The position numbers and the translations under genes are program-made. Positions 1-10,785 of a stretch of DNA of 64,000 nt are shown one piece after another. Each line of letters starts with the position of its first letter. Position 1 is the first letter of the stretch. Source of the DNA: Chamaea fasciata (lineage: Eukaryota > Chordata > Aves > Passeriformes > Sylviidae). The stretch is taken from the NCBI GenBank assembly GCA_029207755.1, contig JARCOQ010000012.1, positions 21,873,740 to 21,937,739 on the forward strand. Reading direction: 5' to 3'. Below the pieces are notes generated by a model, which worked only from the letters and a program-made list of their open reading frames with translations, was not told the origin of the DNA and did no database searches.

Positions 1-1708
1 TGAGGCAAAAGGAACCTGGCTCTGGAGTGGTTTTAGCTGGGGCACTCCTCAGTGAAATCAGGTGCAGAGATGTTGGAGCAGAAATTCGTCTGGATTGTGT
101 TGACGAGTTCTCCCATAATTTTATGGAAGGTCTTTAGCTGTGTGTGTCACGGTTTTTGAGCTCTGAGATCAAGAGAAACCTGTGGTCCTTTGCTCCTCGG
201 AGAGCATGGGTTTCCCTGTGCTTTCCCTGTGCCATCTACATTTGCTTTGTGCCAAACTGCTGTTCATGGTAGAGAAGAGGGTGTGAGGTCTGTCCTCAGA
301 CTGCTGGTGGGGAGACAATTTTCACACCTGCTGTGGGTCAGGCCAGTTGGGCTGTCCACACAAAGACATGTGTGGGGGTTGTGCACCCCCCCAGCCTGTG
401 GTCTCTGTGCCTTTGAAGAGCATCTTTGGGGACCGGCTGCAGAGAATGGCTGTTTAATATGTGAAGGCTGCATAGGGCAGAGGAGCTGGGGCTGCTCCCC
501 TGGCAGGGAGAGCAGGGCTGCTGCAGCCAGGAAGGGCTTGTAGGCTGGGCCTGGGGCTGGGTGGGATGTCTGCTGGAGGGGGAGATCTCTGAGGGGCTTG
601 AGGTCTGTTCTTCTCCATGCTGGGTGTGTTGAACTTGGAGCTGGTTAAAACCTGATCCTGTGGACTTGTTTGTGTCTGTGGATAAAGCATCAGGCCATGT
701 GGGAAAGTCCAGCCACAGCCTCCTGAGCCAAGGAGGAGGGGCATGATTTTTCCTCTTGCTGCTTTTCCTGCAGTTTGGGGGATAAATGTAACCTTAAAGT
801 GAGGGATTTTTCCAGGACAGCTTTCTCGAACTACACAATGAAATTCTGCCTTCCACCTCTTCAGGGAGCAATGCACCTTGGCTGGGTGGGCCTGGTGTGT
901 AAAGGATGGGCTTCATGTGCTCGTTCCAGGGCTGGACCTGCAGAGCTGTGTCTGTACAGCTGTGCTGGTGCGGGGCCTTTCCTCCCTCCTTTGGGCAGCT
1001 TCCAGCTCTCTTGGCCAATCTGTGAAGCCCATGAGAAACCAGAGGACACGAGTTCTTAGGAAGAGTGGGCCATGCCCACTGAGCACATGTCATCCAGTTT
1101 TCCCTCTGCTTCCTTCTTTCCTGCTCTGCCATAACCATTTAGAGGTGACTTTTCCAAAGCAGAAGGCCCTGGGGCACCTCTCTACAGCGGATGATCAGTG
1201 GGAAGTGAGGGCCTCGGTCCTTTAGGGGACGTTGAAAAGCATTGAGGGCCTCTTGGGAAAGGATAGTTTGTGTTGGGGTTTTGCTCAACTGGTTTTGCGG
1301 AGATATTCTTCAGGCTCTCAGCAGTGTCCTCCAGCTGTGTGGTTTCTGGAGTGGGATTTGAGCCGTCATGACTTCCTCTGGCCCTGAGCCTTTGTGAGAA
1401 GCCAGGAGAGAGAAAGCAGCTTTCCTTGGCACACACTCCAGAGAAGGACTGGGGAAGGAACACTCTCCTGAGGATAAGCGTCCCTTGGGTTGGGCAAAAC
1501 TGGGTTAATTAGGTGAGAGTCTGTTAAAGGAGGGGAAAATACAGGTTGTGTAAGCTCTGCTGTTCCCCAATACTGCAGCTTAAATTTAGGGAAATTAGGC
1601 CTTTAGGATTTTTATCCTCCCCTCTTTAGTCTTCTCCTTTTCTTACACCCCATAAGAGACCAGGGTGTATGGTTTCCATCCTAAATGCACATTATGCGTG
1701 TCTTACAG
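1..1708 (+). other. Intron between exons 14 and 15 (unit A, 5' part missing)
   Basis: This is non-coding sequence upstream of the exon 15 acceptor. The corresponding whole intron in unit B is 26588-28421 and in unit C 53364-55197. Short chance reading frames occur on both strands, but none shows splice signals or HYDIN similarity. I recognise no repeat element here. Confidence 0.8.
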
Positions 1709-1947
1709 GCTTGTAAACCTCACTGCTATGTTATTGAACCCAGGGAAGGAGTGATCCCCGCCAGGGGTGATGTTCATGTGACTGTCACAGCAACCCTGGA
1801 TGACACTGGGGTTTTTGCTGATGCTCTCCAGCTGTTCATTGGGAACAGACTTTGGACCACCTCCACCCTCCTGGCTTTTGGCACTGGCACCACAATTGTC
1901 ACAGACAAACCACTTGCCCCGGAGCTCAACTTGGGATACCAATTCAG
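1709..1947 (+). CDS. HYDIN: HYDIN module exon 15 (unit A)
   Basis: This exon encodes module residues 711-790, part of an ASH/MSP-type beta-sandwich of HYDIN, which builds a projection on the C2 central microtubule of motile cilia and sperm tails. It is flanked by acceptor ttacag and donor gtagga, is 239 nt long, and runs from phase 0 to phase 2. The block TGTTIVTDKP followed by APELNLG is a HYDIN hallmark that I recall as nearly invariant in mammals. This copy has Leu at residue 779, where units B and C have Phe, the residue I recall in mammals. It also has His733 instead of Pro. Its upstream exon 14 lies outside the window. Confidence 0.92.
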
Positions 1948-3619
1948 GTAGGAGATCTCCCACTCCCACCTCTCCTTCTGTCTCAACAAGGAGCAGTTTT
2001 GCTGTAGTCCTTCAGGCACGATCTTCTTCAGTGTTCAAAGACCCTGACTCCTTCCCTGAAGGCAGAGATACCTTTAGAGACATGTGATGGCCAGTTGAGC
2101 GTTGCTAGGTACCCTCAAAAACCACTGAAAGAGAAACCAGTTGCTCAATTGCCACTGAATTGCCTTCAGTTCTAACACATCTATGTCCTCACTTGGTCAA
2201 GTAATGATCTCGCAGGCTCCCCCAGAACAAAAGGTTCCCAAAATGGCGCCTGGATGAGGCGGGCCCTCCGTGTGGCTGCGGGACCAAGGGAAGATGGCAT
2301 CGCACCCTTCCCTTCCAAAATGGCACCTGCCAGGCAAGCAGGGGCCCTGGGAACAAAGAGACGGGAGGGTGACAATCCCCCTGGGAAGGCAGGAGCCCGC
2401 AGAGCAGTTCCAGAGGCAGATGGAAACTTGCTGGTTTGTGTGGGGCCTGCAGTGCCGCTGCCAACGCTTCCTCACGCTGCTCGTGGGCTCTGCTGCTGCC
2501 CTGCCTGCCCAGGACTGATGCTTGTGCGGGAGGCCAGAATGTTAGGGTGCCCTCTCAGGTGCATCACCTCTGGGTTTGACCGGCAGCCTCAGGATGGCCT
2601 AAAATATTAGCGAGGCAGCATGATCAGAGGTGTTTGAAAAGCAAAACTGTTTTAATTAAGGTGAAAATAAGAAGCCATGCAGAAAAAAGAGAAAAAGCTG
2701 TGCCGAGTGCAAGGAGGACCTTTGCACTTGCTACAACACCCCAGAAATGCCCTGAGGATCTTCCTCTATTCTCTTAAGCATGTAACAATCCAGGCCGGAT
2801 TCTTGGCATCCTGCCCAATAGAAATAGGAATAGGGCTTGAGGCACAGTCTCAAAGATCCAAGGGCTGCGTCCGTCCTGGCACAAGGCCAAAAAAGGTATC
2901 AAAACCTCTGGTTTTTACCTCATGAGTGAAACAAAGAATGGAACCCAAATCCTTCCCTTAAATGGAAGCCTCCTTGCCACTGTGGGGCTGCAAACCCTAC
3001 CAGGTGAGGTACACTTCTACACAGGACCTTGCTCATTTTTCCGTTGCCAGCAGAGTTTGCAAAGTTCACTTCAAAACAGTTTCTGATTGCGAAATGAAGT
3101 TTCTACAAATGACCACCAGTGCAAAACCAAAGCTTCTATGAACGAGAGAGCCCCTGCTCCCCTGGTTTCCTCTCCTAGAGCAGACAGATGATTTCTAGCA
3201 GCTTGCTGGGATCGTCCAGAAACTTCCTCCGCGCTGGCTTTTAAAAATGCCTGCAATCATACCCCCTCACACAAGGGCCTCAGGTGCAGGATCTCAAAGA
3301 TTCAATAACAGTTTCGGGTGCAGATTAATGCAAAATACAGTAACAGTATGAATCACCCCAGAACACACATTTTGGAGGAAAACACCAGATCCTGTTAGCC
3401 TGGCCTGGAAAATGCTACATTACCATTAGAAACATATTCCTCCTTGCAATAACGACATCAGAAGGGCAGCTTATCAGACACTGTTCCCGGTCCACATTAA
3501 GAGCTGCAAATGAAGACGGTCTCCAAGCTATTAACAGCTCAGAATCCTCATTGGGAGCAATCTGATGACCAGGACAATAGCTTCTCCCATACTATTTTCC
3601 ATTCTGGTTGGTCTTCTAG
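1948..3619 (+). other. Intron between exons 15 and 16 (unit A)
   Basis: This intron holds a small GC-rich patch with three ATGGC-containing YY1-like words at 2239-2328, listed separately. The rest (2660-3500) is AT-richer sequence in which I recognise no element. The unit B and C counterparts are 28661-30332 and 55437-57108. Confidence 0.75.
2239..2328 (+). promoter_or_regulatory. Cluster of three YY1-like ATGGC motifs
   Basis: The words AAAATGGCGCC, GAAGATGGCATC and AAAATGGCACC occur within 90 bases of a locally GC-rich intronic patch. They resemble the YY1 consensus (A/C AAATGGCGGC). The same cluster recurs at 28952-29041 and 55728-55817. Binding is inference only. Confidence 0.3.
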
Positions 3620-3878
3620 CCTCCTTCCCTGTGCTCGTCAGTTCAGACTAACAGATGGGGGCCACCACTTCCATCAGCTCTTCTGGAAGGTGGAATGTAA
3701 CAGGCCAGCTGGGAAGGAGGGCCAGAGCACCTCAGCCCACAGTAGCCCCAAGGCCAAACGTGATTCCCAGAGGCGCAAACGTACGGCCCCCGTGTTTGGG
3801 CTGGAGCCGCTGTCAATGGACCTGAAGCCAGGAGAGTCTGTGGACTTGGTGCTGCCAGGCTTCTCCCGCAAGGCGCAG
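3620..3878 (+). CDS. HYDIN: HYDIN module exon 16 (unit A), last exon of the repeated module
   Basis: This exon encodes module residues 790-876. It has acceptor tcttctag, donor gtgagg, is 259 nt long, and runs from phase 2 to phase 0. It carries QFRLTDGGHHFHQLFW, then a basic serine-rich linker (SSPKAKRDSQRRK), then PVFGLEPLSMDLKPGESVD, which matches the HYDIN stretch read as PVFHLHPASMELYPGQAID in mammals. This copy has Arg at residues 796 and 844. Units B and C have His at both, through CGT to CAT changes at CpG sites. In an unduplicated gene the next exon would continue HYDIN; here the next exon is exon 1 of unit B, in frame. Confidence 0.92.
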
Positions 3879-5667
3879 GTGAGGTCCCCACCACGGGCTG
3901 AGCTGGGGAAGCATCAGATCCCCTCCCCTGGGCTTGTTCCACAGTCCCTTGACATTTGCCTGGGGAAATGAGCCTGTTTGGCTCCCTTTGTGCAGCTCAC
4001 AGTCAAAGCTCAGGGGCTGAGTCGTCTACGCTTTCTGCTGGAATCACTATCATTAGTGGCACTGGCACGGCAGGAAATGTTCTGAAACAGCCCTGGAATC
4101 AGATTGATGTAGCAGAAGCAGTAGGAGGCCTTTAGGTGCCACTTCAGGCTCCTGCTAAGCTTCATCCAGCTCTGCTCAGGTTTTCCAAAAGCAGCATGGT
4201 GCTCTGCTTTCCCTTTGGAGAACCACAGCACATCCAAAGCCATGTGCTCCTGTTTTGCAGTTTCCCAAGAGAGCTGAGAGGGAAAAAGTTGAAAAACGTC
4301 AGCAGTCGTGTTGGACTCTAAAGGGGAAAACTGAGACCATTTGAATTTCAGTCAGGGAAACATTTTCTTAAATGAGGCTTGTGCCAAGAGTGGGCTGGTG
4401 GGAAGAGACAGGAGGGAGTCAAAATCATCTGGTTTAGACTTTTTGAGAGCATTTTGGTGCTCAGGGGTTGATATCTATGTGTTGAAAATGCATGTTTGCT
4501 GTGTCTGTGTATCCCAGAGAGCAGAACTTGGCCTGCTGGCTGCAAGCGGGAATGCCCAGCAGCCCAGCTTGCCTGCACAGGCAGCAAGAACCCCTGGAGA
4601 GCCAAGGTTGGCTTTTAATACTGAAACCACACTGTGAGTCAGTGCTGGTCATGTTTTGAAATATTCCCCCCGCAGGCCCGGCCCCCCTCCCCAGGGCTAG
4701 CTCTGGAGAGGCTTTGGAGGAATATCTCCAAAGGGACAGGACAAAAGATTTCAAAAGAGGCTCTTACCCCCAGATTATTCCAAGTCGTTTATTCCTCAAA
4801 GGGGTCCAGGGGCCGAAAGAGAGAGAACAAAGAAATCCAGGGGTCTTATCTAGTCTCCTATTTTGGGAGGGTCCTGGCATTCAGCCAATTAGGTGTGGAC
4901 ATGTAGGGAGGAAATTCCAGAAGGGTCAAAAGGCGAGAGACCATTCCCCTAAAGAATTGCAAGGTTTCTCCAGGAGGAAAATGCCTTTGAAGCCCACAGT
5001 CAACAGGCACAACCTGTCTGTGTTTCCATCACTTTCGGGGAGGTGATTGCTGTAATCAGTTGATGATTCTTCCTTGCTGCTTTACTGGCGCTTTAAATTC
5101 TCTTTGTCATCTCCCTTTTTTAGGGATTGCTGTGTTCCTTCTTTTGCTTTTCAGGTTTGCATTTGTTCCCAGTAAGGCCACAGTGTTTGGTCTCCTCTCT
5201 TGCTGCTCTGCCTGCATGACTGTATCCCCCAGAACTGCCCTATCCAAAGCTGACCTGCTAGAAAGGAATTTCTTCCTCCCCGCAGGAGAATGTGCTGTTA
5301 TGCTTTCAGGTAGCCCATTCCCTCCGTGGAACACGACTGCATAGCTGTGTGCAGGCAGAAATCAGCAGGTTTTTGGCCCTGTTGAATATGCAGATGATTT
5401 GGTTCAGGTGCTCTTGTCTCCATCCTGCCGGTGCTGACCTGCTCGGCCCTTCCTTCCCACCAGGCACTGCCCTACTGCCCCTGGCCAAAATGCTGGAGCC
5501 AGACAGAAGGGATTCAAGTTCACCCTTGGGAATTCTGTGCCTGTACCTCCACAGCAGAAAGGGCTTTGGAAAAGGGGTCAAGGAAGGACGTCACCAGGGC
5601 ATGGACAGGTCTCCTCTTGTCCTGTTTCCTCAAGTGGCAAAATCATGGTTCCATGTCTTTCCTGCAG
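3879..5667 (+). other. Unit junction intron (exon 16 of A to exon 1 of B)
   Basis: This intron must contain the breakpoint that fused sequence downstream of exon 16 to sequence upstream of exon 1. I cannot place the breakpoint without an unduplicated HYDIN locus. It includes an LTR-like stretch (about 4690-5060). I see no promoter-like CpG island here. Its counterparts are 30592-32380 and 57368-59156. Confidence 0.75.
4690..5060 (-). mobile_element. Candidate LTR-like remnant in the junction intron
   Basis: Read on the minus strand, this stretch has an AATAAA polyadenylation-type signal (TTTATT on the plus strand at about 4790) within low-complexity purine/pyrimidine-rich sequence, which suggests an avian endogenous retroviral LTR. 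No internal retroviral coding sequence is present. I could not define TG...CA ends or a target duplication, so the limits are approximate. Confidence 0.35.
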
Positions 5668-5802
5668 AATCTTCAGGGGGTGCAGGTCTCCATGGAGAGC
5701 TCACCTTACTTCCAGCTGGCGGGCCCCAGTGATGCATGCCGTGCCGTGCCAGGAGGCGCCATTACCGATGTGCACGTCCACTTCACTCCTGACGAGAACA
5801 AG
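5668..5802 (+). CDS. HYDIN: HYDIN module exon 1 (unit B), first exon of the repeated module
   Basis: This exon encodes module residues 1-45, beginning NLQGVQVSMESSPYFQL and ending VHFTPDENK. It has acceptor cctgcag, donor gtgaga, is 135 nt long, and is phase 0 at both ends. The SSPYFQL and FTP(D/E)ENK words match the ASH-domain stretch that precedes the RAILDFP block in mammalian HYDIN. Because it starts in phase 0, it can accept exon 16 of the preceding unit without shifting the frame. I see no difference among units B, C and D. Confidence 0.9.
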
Positions 5803-7226
5803 GTGAGACTGGAGGAGCCAAAACACAGAATTATCTCCAAAGCCATTGTTGTCCCTGCACTCTGGGTACAGCCCATGCTGTGAGCTTGGCTCCAGGCCGT
5901 GGGCAGGCAGCCTGCAGCCAGTCCCAGCTTGGCATGTGCTGTCAGGCCCTGCACCCAGGCCTGACAGGCCCTGCTTCCCCTCGCTGCACATTCCTCTGAG
6001 CATTCCCAAGGGAAGAAAGATGCCCAGGGAACAGTAGGCAAACGGTAGAGGGGTGTTGATAGATGTCTGGCCATCTCTAGGTATAGTGGAAGGGGTTTCG
6101 TTATTCTGCAAAGTACTAGAGGAACAAAGAGGTCAGAGAGCTTTCCGCCTTCCTGACGGGCAACAGCTTCCCTGCCTCACCCGGGGCTGGAGCAAGGACG
6201 GGGCTTTTTCACACCCTCTGTTCTCCAGCCTTGCGGCTGTGCTGTCCCAGAGCACAGCTGACCATGATACGGCTGCAAGGCCAGGGCAGAGGATGTGCTG
6301 TGCCCGTGGGCCCAGCCTGGCACAGGCACACTGAGCTCTAGGTGCCCTTAGTCAGCAGGAGCTTGGTGAGCTGCAGGGGACTTGGACACCTGCCTGAAAG
6401 AGCTCGTGTAGGGCAGGTACAGCCTGCAGGCAGGCAGACCTGTGGGCCCAGAGCCGGTGGCAGCGACACTGCTGCGGCTCTGTCTTCATGCCTGTCACTG
6501 TGGCTGCTCTGTCAGCTGGCGCCCATTCCATGCCAATTGTGCTTTTGCGTGCAAGTTTGAACACCAGTGCCGAGGCCCTGGCAAGTCTGCTCTCAGCGCT
6601 GTGATCTGGAGGCTCGTTCATACAGAGGGGTTTAGGACATGGCATGGAAGGGAGGAGGCCTTGCAGGGAAACAAAGAGAGGCTCTTTGCAACAGCATCCT
6701 GCTACCTCTTAGCACTGTTCTTCTCGTGACTTGGTTGGAGAGGCAAAATTAGAGGGGAGTTCTGAGCAAACAGATATTTCTACACCAGGCCAGAGGTCCA
6801 GGATCTCTTTGGGTGCAGCTGTTCTCTCAGTTTCCTTTTGCTGCTTAGATTCAGTTTAACACTTTGTCCTATTCTCAATCCGTGGGAATATAGTAACCTA
6901 AGGAGGAATGTCCTGTGTTCCCTAGCTCCATGTTCCTTAGAAGGGACTTAGGAATTATTTAACATCATTAAAATTGAGAGTAAAAATTATGGTGGCCCTG
7001 GGCACTTGTCTGTATGACCCAAGTGACACAAGAGCTTAATGCCACTGAGATAGGTTTTGCAAAGTGCACTGCTGCCTTTAAAATGTGAGATATTAGTAGA
7101 ACTTATTGTTCATTTGGGGGTGGAATAGGTAAATTGATACCCTTGAAGGGATATAGGAAATGGCTTTTCTTCTGCCATGGAGATGGCACCAAATGACCTG
7201 TGCTGAGACAGTTTCTTTTCCTGCAG
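5803..7226 (+). other. Intron between exons 1 and 2 (unit B)
   Basis: This is non-coding. It contains the switch point (between about 6198 and 6502) where the pattern of differences among the three copies changes. I recognise no transposon. Counterparts are 32516-33939 and 59292-60715. Confidence 0.75.
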
Positions 7227-7426
7227 GTTTATTCCCATGAGCTCGTCTGCGTCAGTGGAGAGGAAAGGATAGTTGTGCCAATTCGGGCCATCCCTGCCCG
7301 AGCTATCCTGGACTTCCCAGACGAGCTGGACTTCTCAAAGTGTCCGGTCAAGGGCAGCACCCGCAAGAGTCTGCTGATTCAGAATTGTGGTAGTGTGGCA
7401 GCTCATTACCAGCTGGGCACCGAGAG
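7227..7426 (+). CDS. HYDIN: HYDIN module exon 2 (unit B)
   Basis: This exon encodes module residues 46-111 plus two bases of residue 112. It has acceptor cctgcag, donor gtgagg, is 200 nt long, and runs from phase 0 to phase 2. It contains VVPIRAI then ARAILDFPDELDFSKCPVK, the start of an ASH domain and one of the most recognisable HYDIN blocks; mammals read ARAILDFPDQLNFSVCPVK as I recall. It pairs with exon 3 to complete one beta-sandwich. Confidence 0.95.
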
Positions 7427-8194
7427 GTGAGGCAGCTCATCTGTCCTTGTGCAAAACACCTTTGGGGGATAACAGAGTTGGGAAAGAACAACAAAAGGAA
7501 CCAGAGCATGGGAGCTGCTGCCCTGCGTCGCCGGCTGGAAATGGGCAGGATGGATGGCATCTGCTCTTGCTTTCAGTGTTCTTAGCAGGATGCAGCCTTT
7601 GAGCTTTCTCTGCCCCAGATTTCCTGGGGGGTGCTGGAACATGTTAGTTGCTGGCTTGCGCCCTCCTGAGCACAAGCAGCTTCTGAAATGGGTACTCACC
7701 ACTGTCAGCCAAACAGACCCATTCTCTGGGAGGACACAGGCACATGGCTTTCCAGTGGTGCCTGCATCAGATGCCCAACATGAGCTGTGTTGCAGGCAGC
7801 CGGTGCAGTTCCTGTTACTTAAAGCTGATCTGATTTCCCTTGTCAGCTGAGGGCATCAGTCCCCTCTTCTGTTCCACGATGAACCTTTGAAAGCCGGTTT
7901 AAAATTTCAAACACGTGCTTTAAATCTCTGAATAAGGTCGTGCCCCCTTTCATTGAGATCTCATTTTATATATTCTGAAGTTCCTGTGTTTCTGCTGTTT
8001 TTTCATTTTGGTTTGTGTTAAATGTTTGCCAAAAGATCATGAATTCTTCATTGGGAACTTTCATAAATGTCAAGCTCCTCCAAGGCCTATCAATACACCA
8101 CATGCCCATAGGCATAGGCACAGGTGTATTAGAAACATGAGACATTTAGTGACTATGTGAAAAGCAATTGGGCTGATTTAGAAGATAAAAGTAT

Positions 8195-8290
8195 AGAATA
8201 ACTTTCTCTAGAGGGGACCTCTGGAAATTGTCCGAGCAAATACGCTGCTCAAAGCAAGACCAGTGTCCGGGGATTGCAAGGGGCCATTGG
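8195..8290 (-). mobile_element. CR1: Degraded CR1 LINE 3'-end fragment
   Basis: The sequence reads like the reverse complement of an avian CR1 3' end: GGGGACCTCTGGAAATTGTC, then GCTGCTCAAAGCAAGACCAG, close to the CR1 words for 'gacctctggaaatcatc' and 'ctgctcaaagcagggccag'. It is short and diverged. Copies are at about 34908-35003 and 61684-61779. Confidence 0.55.
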
Positions 8291-8958
8291 GAGATCTGGA
8301 GTTGTCTTTAGATGCCATACAAGGAAACAAACATACAAATGGACTAGTTAAAAAGCCGAAGACGACCTATTAAAACCCCTCCATGACCTTATCTTTTCTG
8401 CCTGTCGGGTGCAGTAGTGATTCATTGAAAGGGTAGATCTAACAGGATGAGAACTATCTTAAGGAACAGCTGACAATTAACTCACTATATTGCTCTAATC
8501 AAGCCATAAAAGGCCAAAATTTATCCTGCCAGCCCCATCTCTTGGCAGTGGTTTTCATTTGGTTATTATAGCGTCAGGGATGTCTCCTTCACAGTCCTTC
8601 TTATCTGTGGGCTCAGGGAACAGCTTAGTGATGTTGACTGAAATTCAGAGGAGTTAAGTTTAACTGTAGAGCTTGTGTCCTTGGGTCTTGGGGAGCCAGG
8701 TCTATATGAGAGATGACTGCTCCAGCAGGAACAGGGGAGTCTGGTGGGTACAGCCTGGGGTGGGATGTAGGAGATGCAAGGGCTGATTTGCACTCAGTTT
8801 TTCAGCCCTGACAACTGAAACTTGGCTGGATCCTCTTCTCCTGGTAATTTGAAAATAAGAAGATATCTTCTTTCTCACGCAACCCCTGAGGTCACTCCCA
8901 GGAGTGTTATTCGCATCCTGCCATCTGAGGGCAGGAGTATGTAACATGGGGCAGGAGT

Positions 8959-9246
8959 GGGAAGGGAAGGGAAGGGAAGGGAAGGGAAGGGAAGGGAAGG
9001 GAAGGGAAGGGAAGGGAAGGGAAGGGAAGGGAAGGGAAGGGAAGGGAAGGGAAGGGAAGGGAAGGGAAGGGAAGGGAAGGGAAGGGAAGGGAAGGGAAGG
9101 GAAGGGAAGGGAAGGGAAGGGAAGGGAAGGGAAGGGAAGGGAAGGGAAGGGAAGGGAAGGGAAGGGAAGGGAAGGGAAGGGAAGGGAAGGGAAGGGAAGG
9201 GAAGGGAAGGGAAGGGAAGGGAAGGGAAGGGAAGGGAAGGGAAGGG
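8959..9246 (+). repeat. (GGGAA)n microsatellite, 57 repeats (copy 1)
   Basis: This is an uninterrupted run of 57 pentanucleotide repeats followed by an extra GGG. Every four repeats form GGGAAGGGAAGGGAAGGG, a textbook G-quadruplex motif with two-base loops, on the coding strand and hence in the nascent RNA. The pure purine strand could also form a triplex. Apparent open frames of repeated charged or proline-rich residues on either strand are microsatellite artefacts. Confidence 0.99.
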
Positions 9247-9530
9247 GAGTGCTGAAGTGTGGCCAGGGACTCCCTTAACTGGCAGCTTCTCTTTCTGGCA
9301 AAATTCCTGACAAAACAATAAGAAAAAAATCCTGTGCCTTGCCCACACCAGGCACCGATCCCCCAAGCCCCAGCAGAGACCTGCAGCAGTGCTGGCTCAC
9401 CCTCGGGGCAGATGTGGGAGCTCGTACAGTAATCGGGCTCCGGGGCTGCTGGGGCCTTGTCTTTCCTCCTCTCTCCCCAAAGTCTCACATCCAGCACATA
9501 AACATTGCTGGCCCAAGGCTTCTCCATCAG

Positions 9531-9555
9531 CCACTAGTGATGTTCTCACTAGTGG
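9531..9555. other. Perfect 10-bp inverted repeat with 5-base loop (copy 1)
   Basis: The arms CCACTAGTGA and TCACTAGTGG are exact reverse complements around the loop TGTTC. The motif is conserved at 36289-36313 and 63124-63148. It is too short for a microRNA precursor on its own. Confidence 0.85.
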
Positions 9556-10785
9556 TAATGGAGCAGGTCAGGCCCATAACTGCAGCAATAGGTCCTTAGT
9601 GAGCAGAACCTGAAGCAAGTTCATCAGCTGTCACTACTGACATGAATGAAATTCCGCTTGCCAGATGTTCTCTATATTTTTGTGTGTGATAAGTTCATCA
9701 CCAAACTCCCCAGAACACCCTTTCTGTGCACAGATTGACCACCAGCAAAGCACTGAGGAACTTTTGTTTCCTCAGTGGGGCTGTGGAAGAGCACAAAGCC
9801 CAGCAACTTCTGGGCAGAAGCACATTTCACCTGAGCTGTCCCTGAGCATCAAAGCACGGAGTCTTGTGTTTGTCAGGCAAGAACTGTTCACCTGGTGACC
9901 AATCCTAATTGCTCCTGTTACATCCAAAGTGCACCAAGACATTTGCGTAATTATTTCCAACACATTGCGCAGAGCTTGTCTGGTGAGCCAAGCAAACAGT
10001 TACCAGCCTGGATGACAACCCAGGGCCCCAGACTGCACTGCTGGTAAATACACAAAACCCTCCTGTTCTGCCTCCTCGATGTGCTCCTGCTAATGGTGCT
10101 TCATATGGCTGGGATTGGATCCTTCAGATTGTAAATGGCATCCTCCTTTTGGGTCTTGTTTCCATGTCACTGTATTGCTCTAATCTGCATTTGCACTCTT
10201 TCAGAGTTTTGATTGCTCCTTTTTGTAGAGCAGCTTTCATTGAAATGCTGACAAAATGTGCTAATTCAGGATCTTTTCAAGGTAAAATAAACCAAAGAGC
10301 CACGCTGCAAATTCAACAGTAGTTATTCCGTGGTCTTCAAGAGAAAGTTCCTTCTCCCTGTCTGATTCCTAGGCTGTAATCTCACAAGAGAGATAGTGCC
10401 CTAACATTTGCATCTCTTGAGAGGAAGTTTATAGGTAGCAGGAAATGAGAAATTCCTGAGGCAGTCAGCGTCAAGTTATGCATGCAGATAGCTCTTAACT
10501 CTCTCTGTGCTTTTCACAAACCATTCTCTGATGGGATTGCTGGCAGTCAGAAGGCTGGATGCAGAGTATGGGGGAGATTAGGTCGTTTTATCCCACAGGA
10601 TCTTCTGAGGGCTGGATCTCCTCAGAAGTGGGTCAGTAGCTGTTTCTGATCCTGGCTGTTCTGTCTGTCTTGGCCGTAGTTTGTTTGCTCCCTGCTTGCC
10701 CAAGTGAGCTGAAGTGACCTGCACTGCAGAAAGAATGTCATGGCCAGAATTCCCCCCAAGTCCTGATCCTCTCTTTGTGTTGCAG

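Larger units (their letters stand above)
7427..10785 (+). other. Intron between exons 2 and 3 (unit B)
   Basis: This is the longest intron of the unit. It holds a degraded CR1 3' end (about 8195-8290), the (GGGAA)n array (8959-9246) and a perfect inverted repeat (9531-9555). The stretch 7870-8560 is AT-rich, and apart from the CR1 piece I recognise nothing in it. Unit C's counterpart is 34140-37543; unit D's is 60916 onward, cut by the window end. Confidence 0.8.

Noticed and set aside
1709..3878. Exons from another ASH-domain protein (for example DLEC1 or a CFAP family member)
   Set aside because: The ordered blocks RAILDFP, NITAHFQW, TLCSNTV and TGTTIVTDKP followed by APELNLG, in this order, are those of HYDIN as I recall it.
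8875..9527. Long open frames of repeated Gly-Arg-Glu-Lys or Leu-Pro-Phe-Pro-Ser residues on both strands, also at 35588-36285 and 62191-63120
   Set aside because: They are translations of the GGGAA microsatellite. Their lengths simply track repeat number, and they sit in an intron.
9531..9555. microRNA precursor
   Set aside because: The perfect stem is only 10 bp and the flanks do not extend the pairing.
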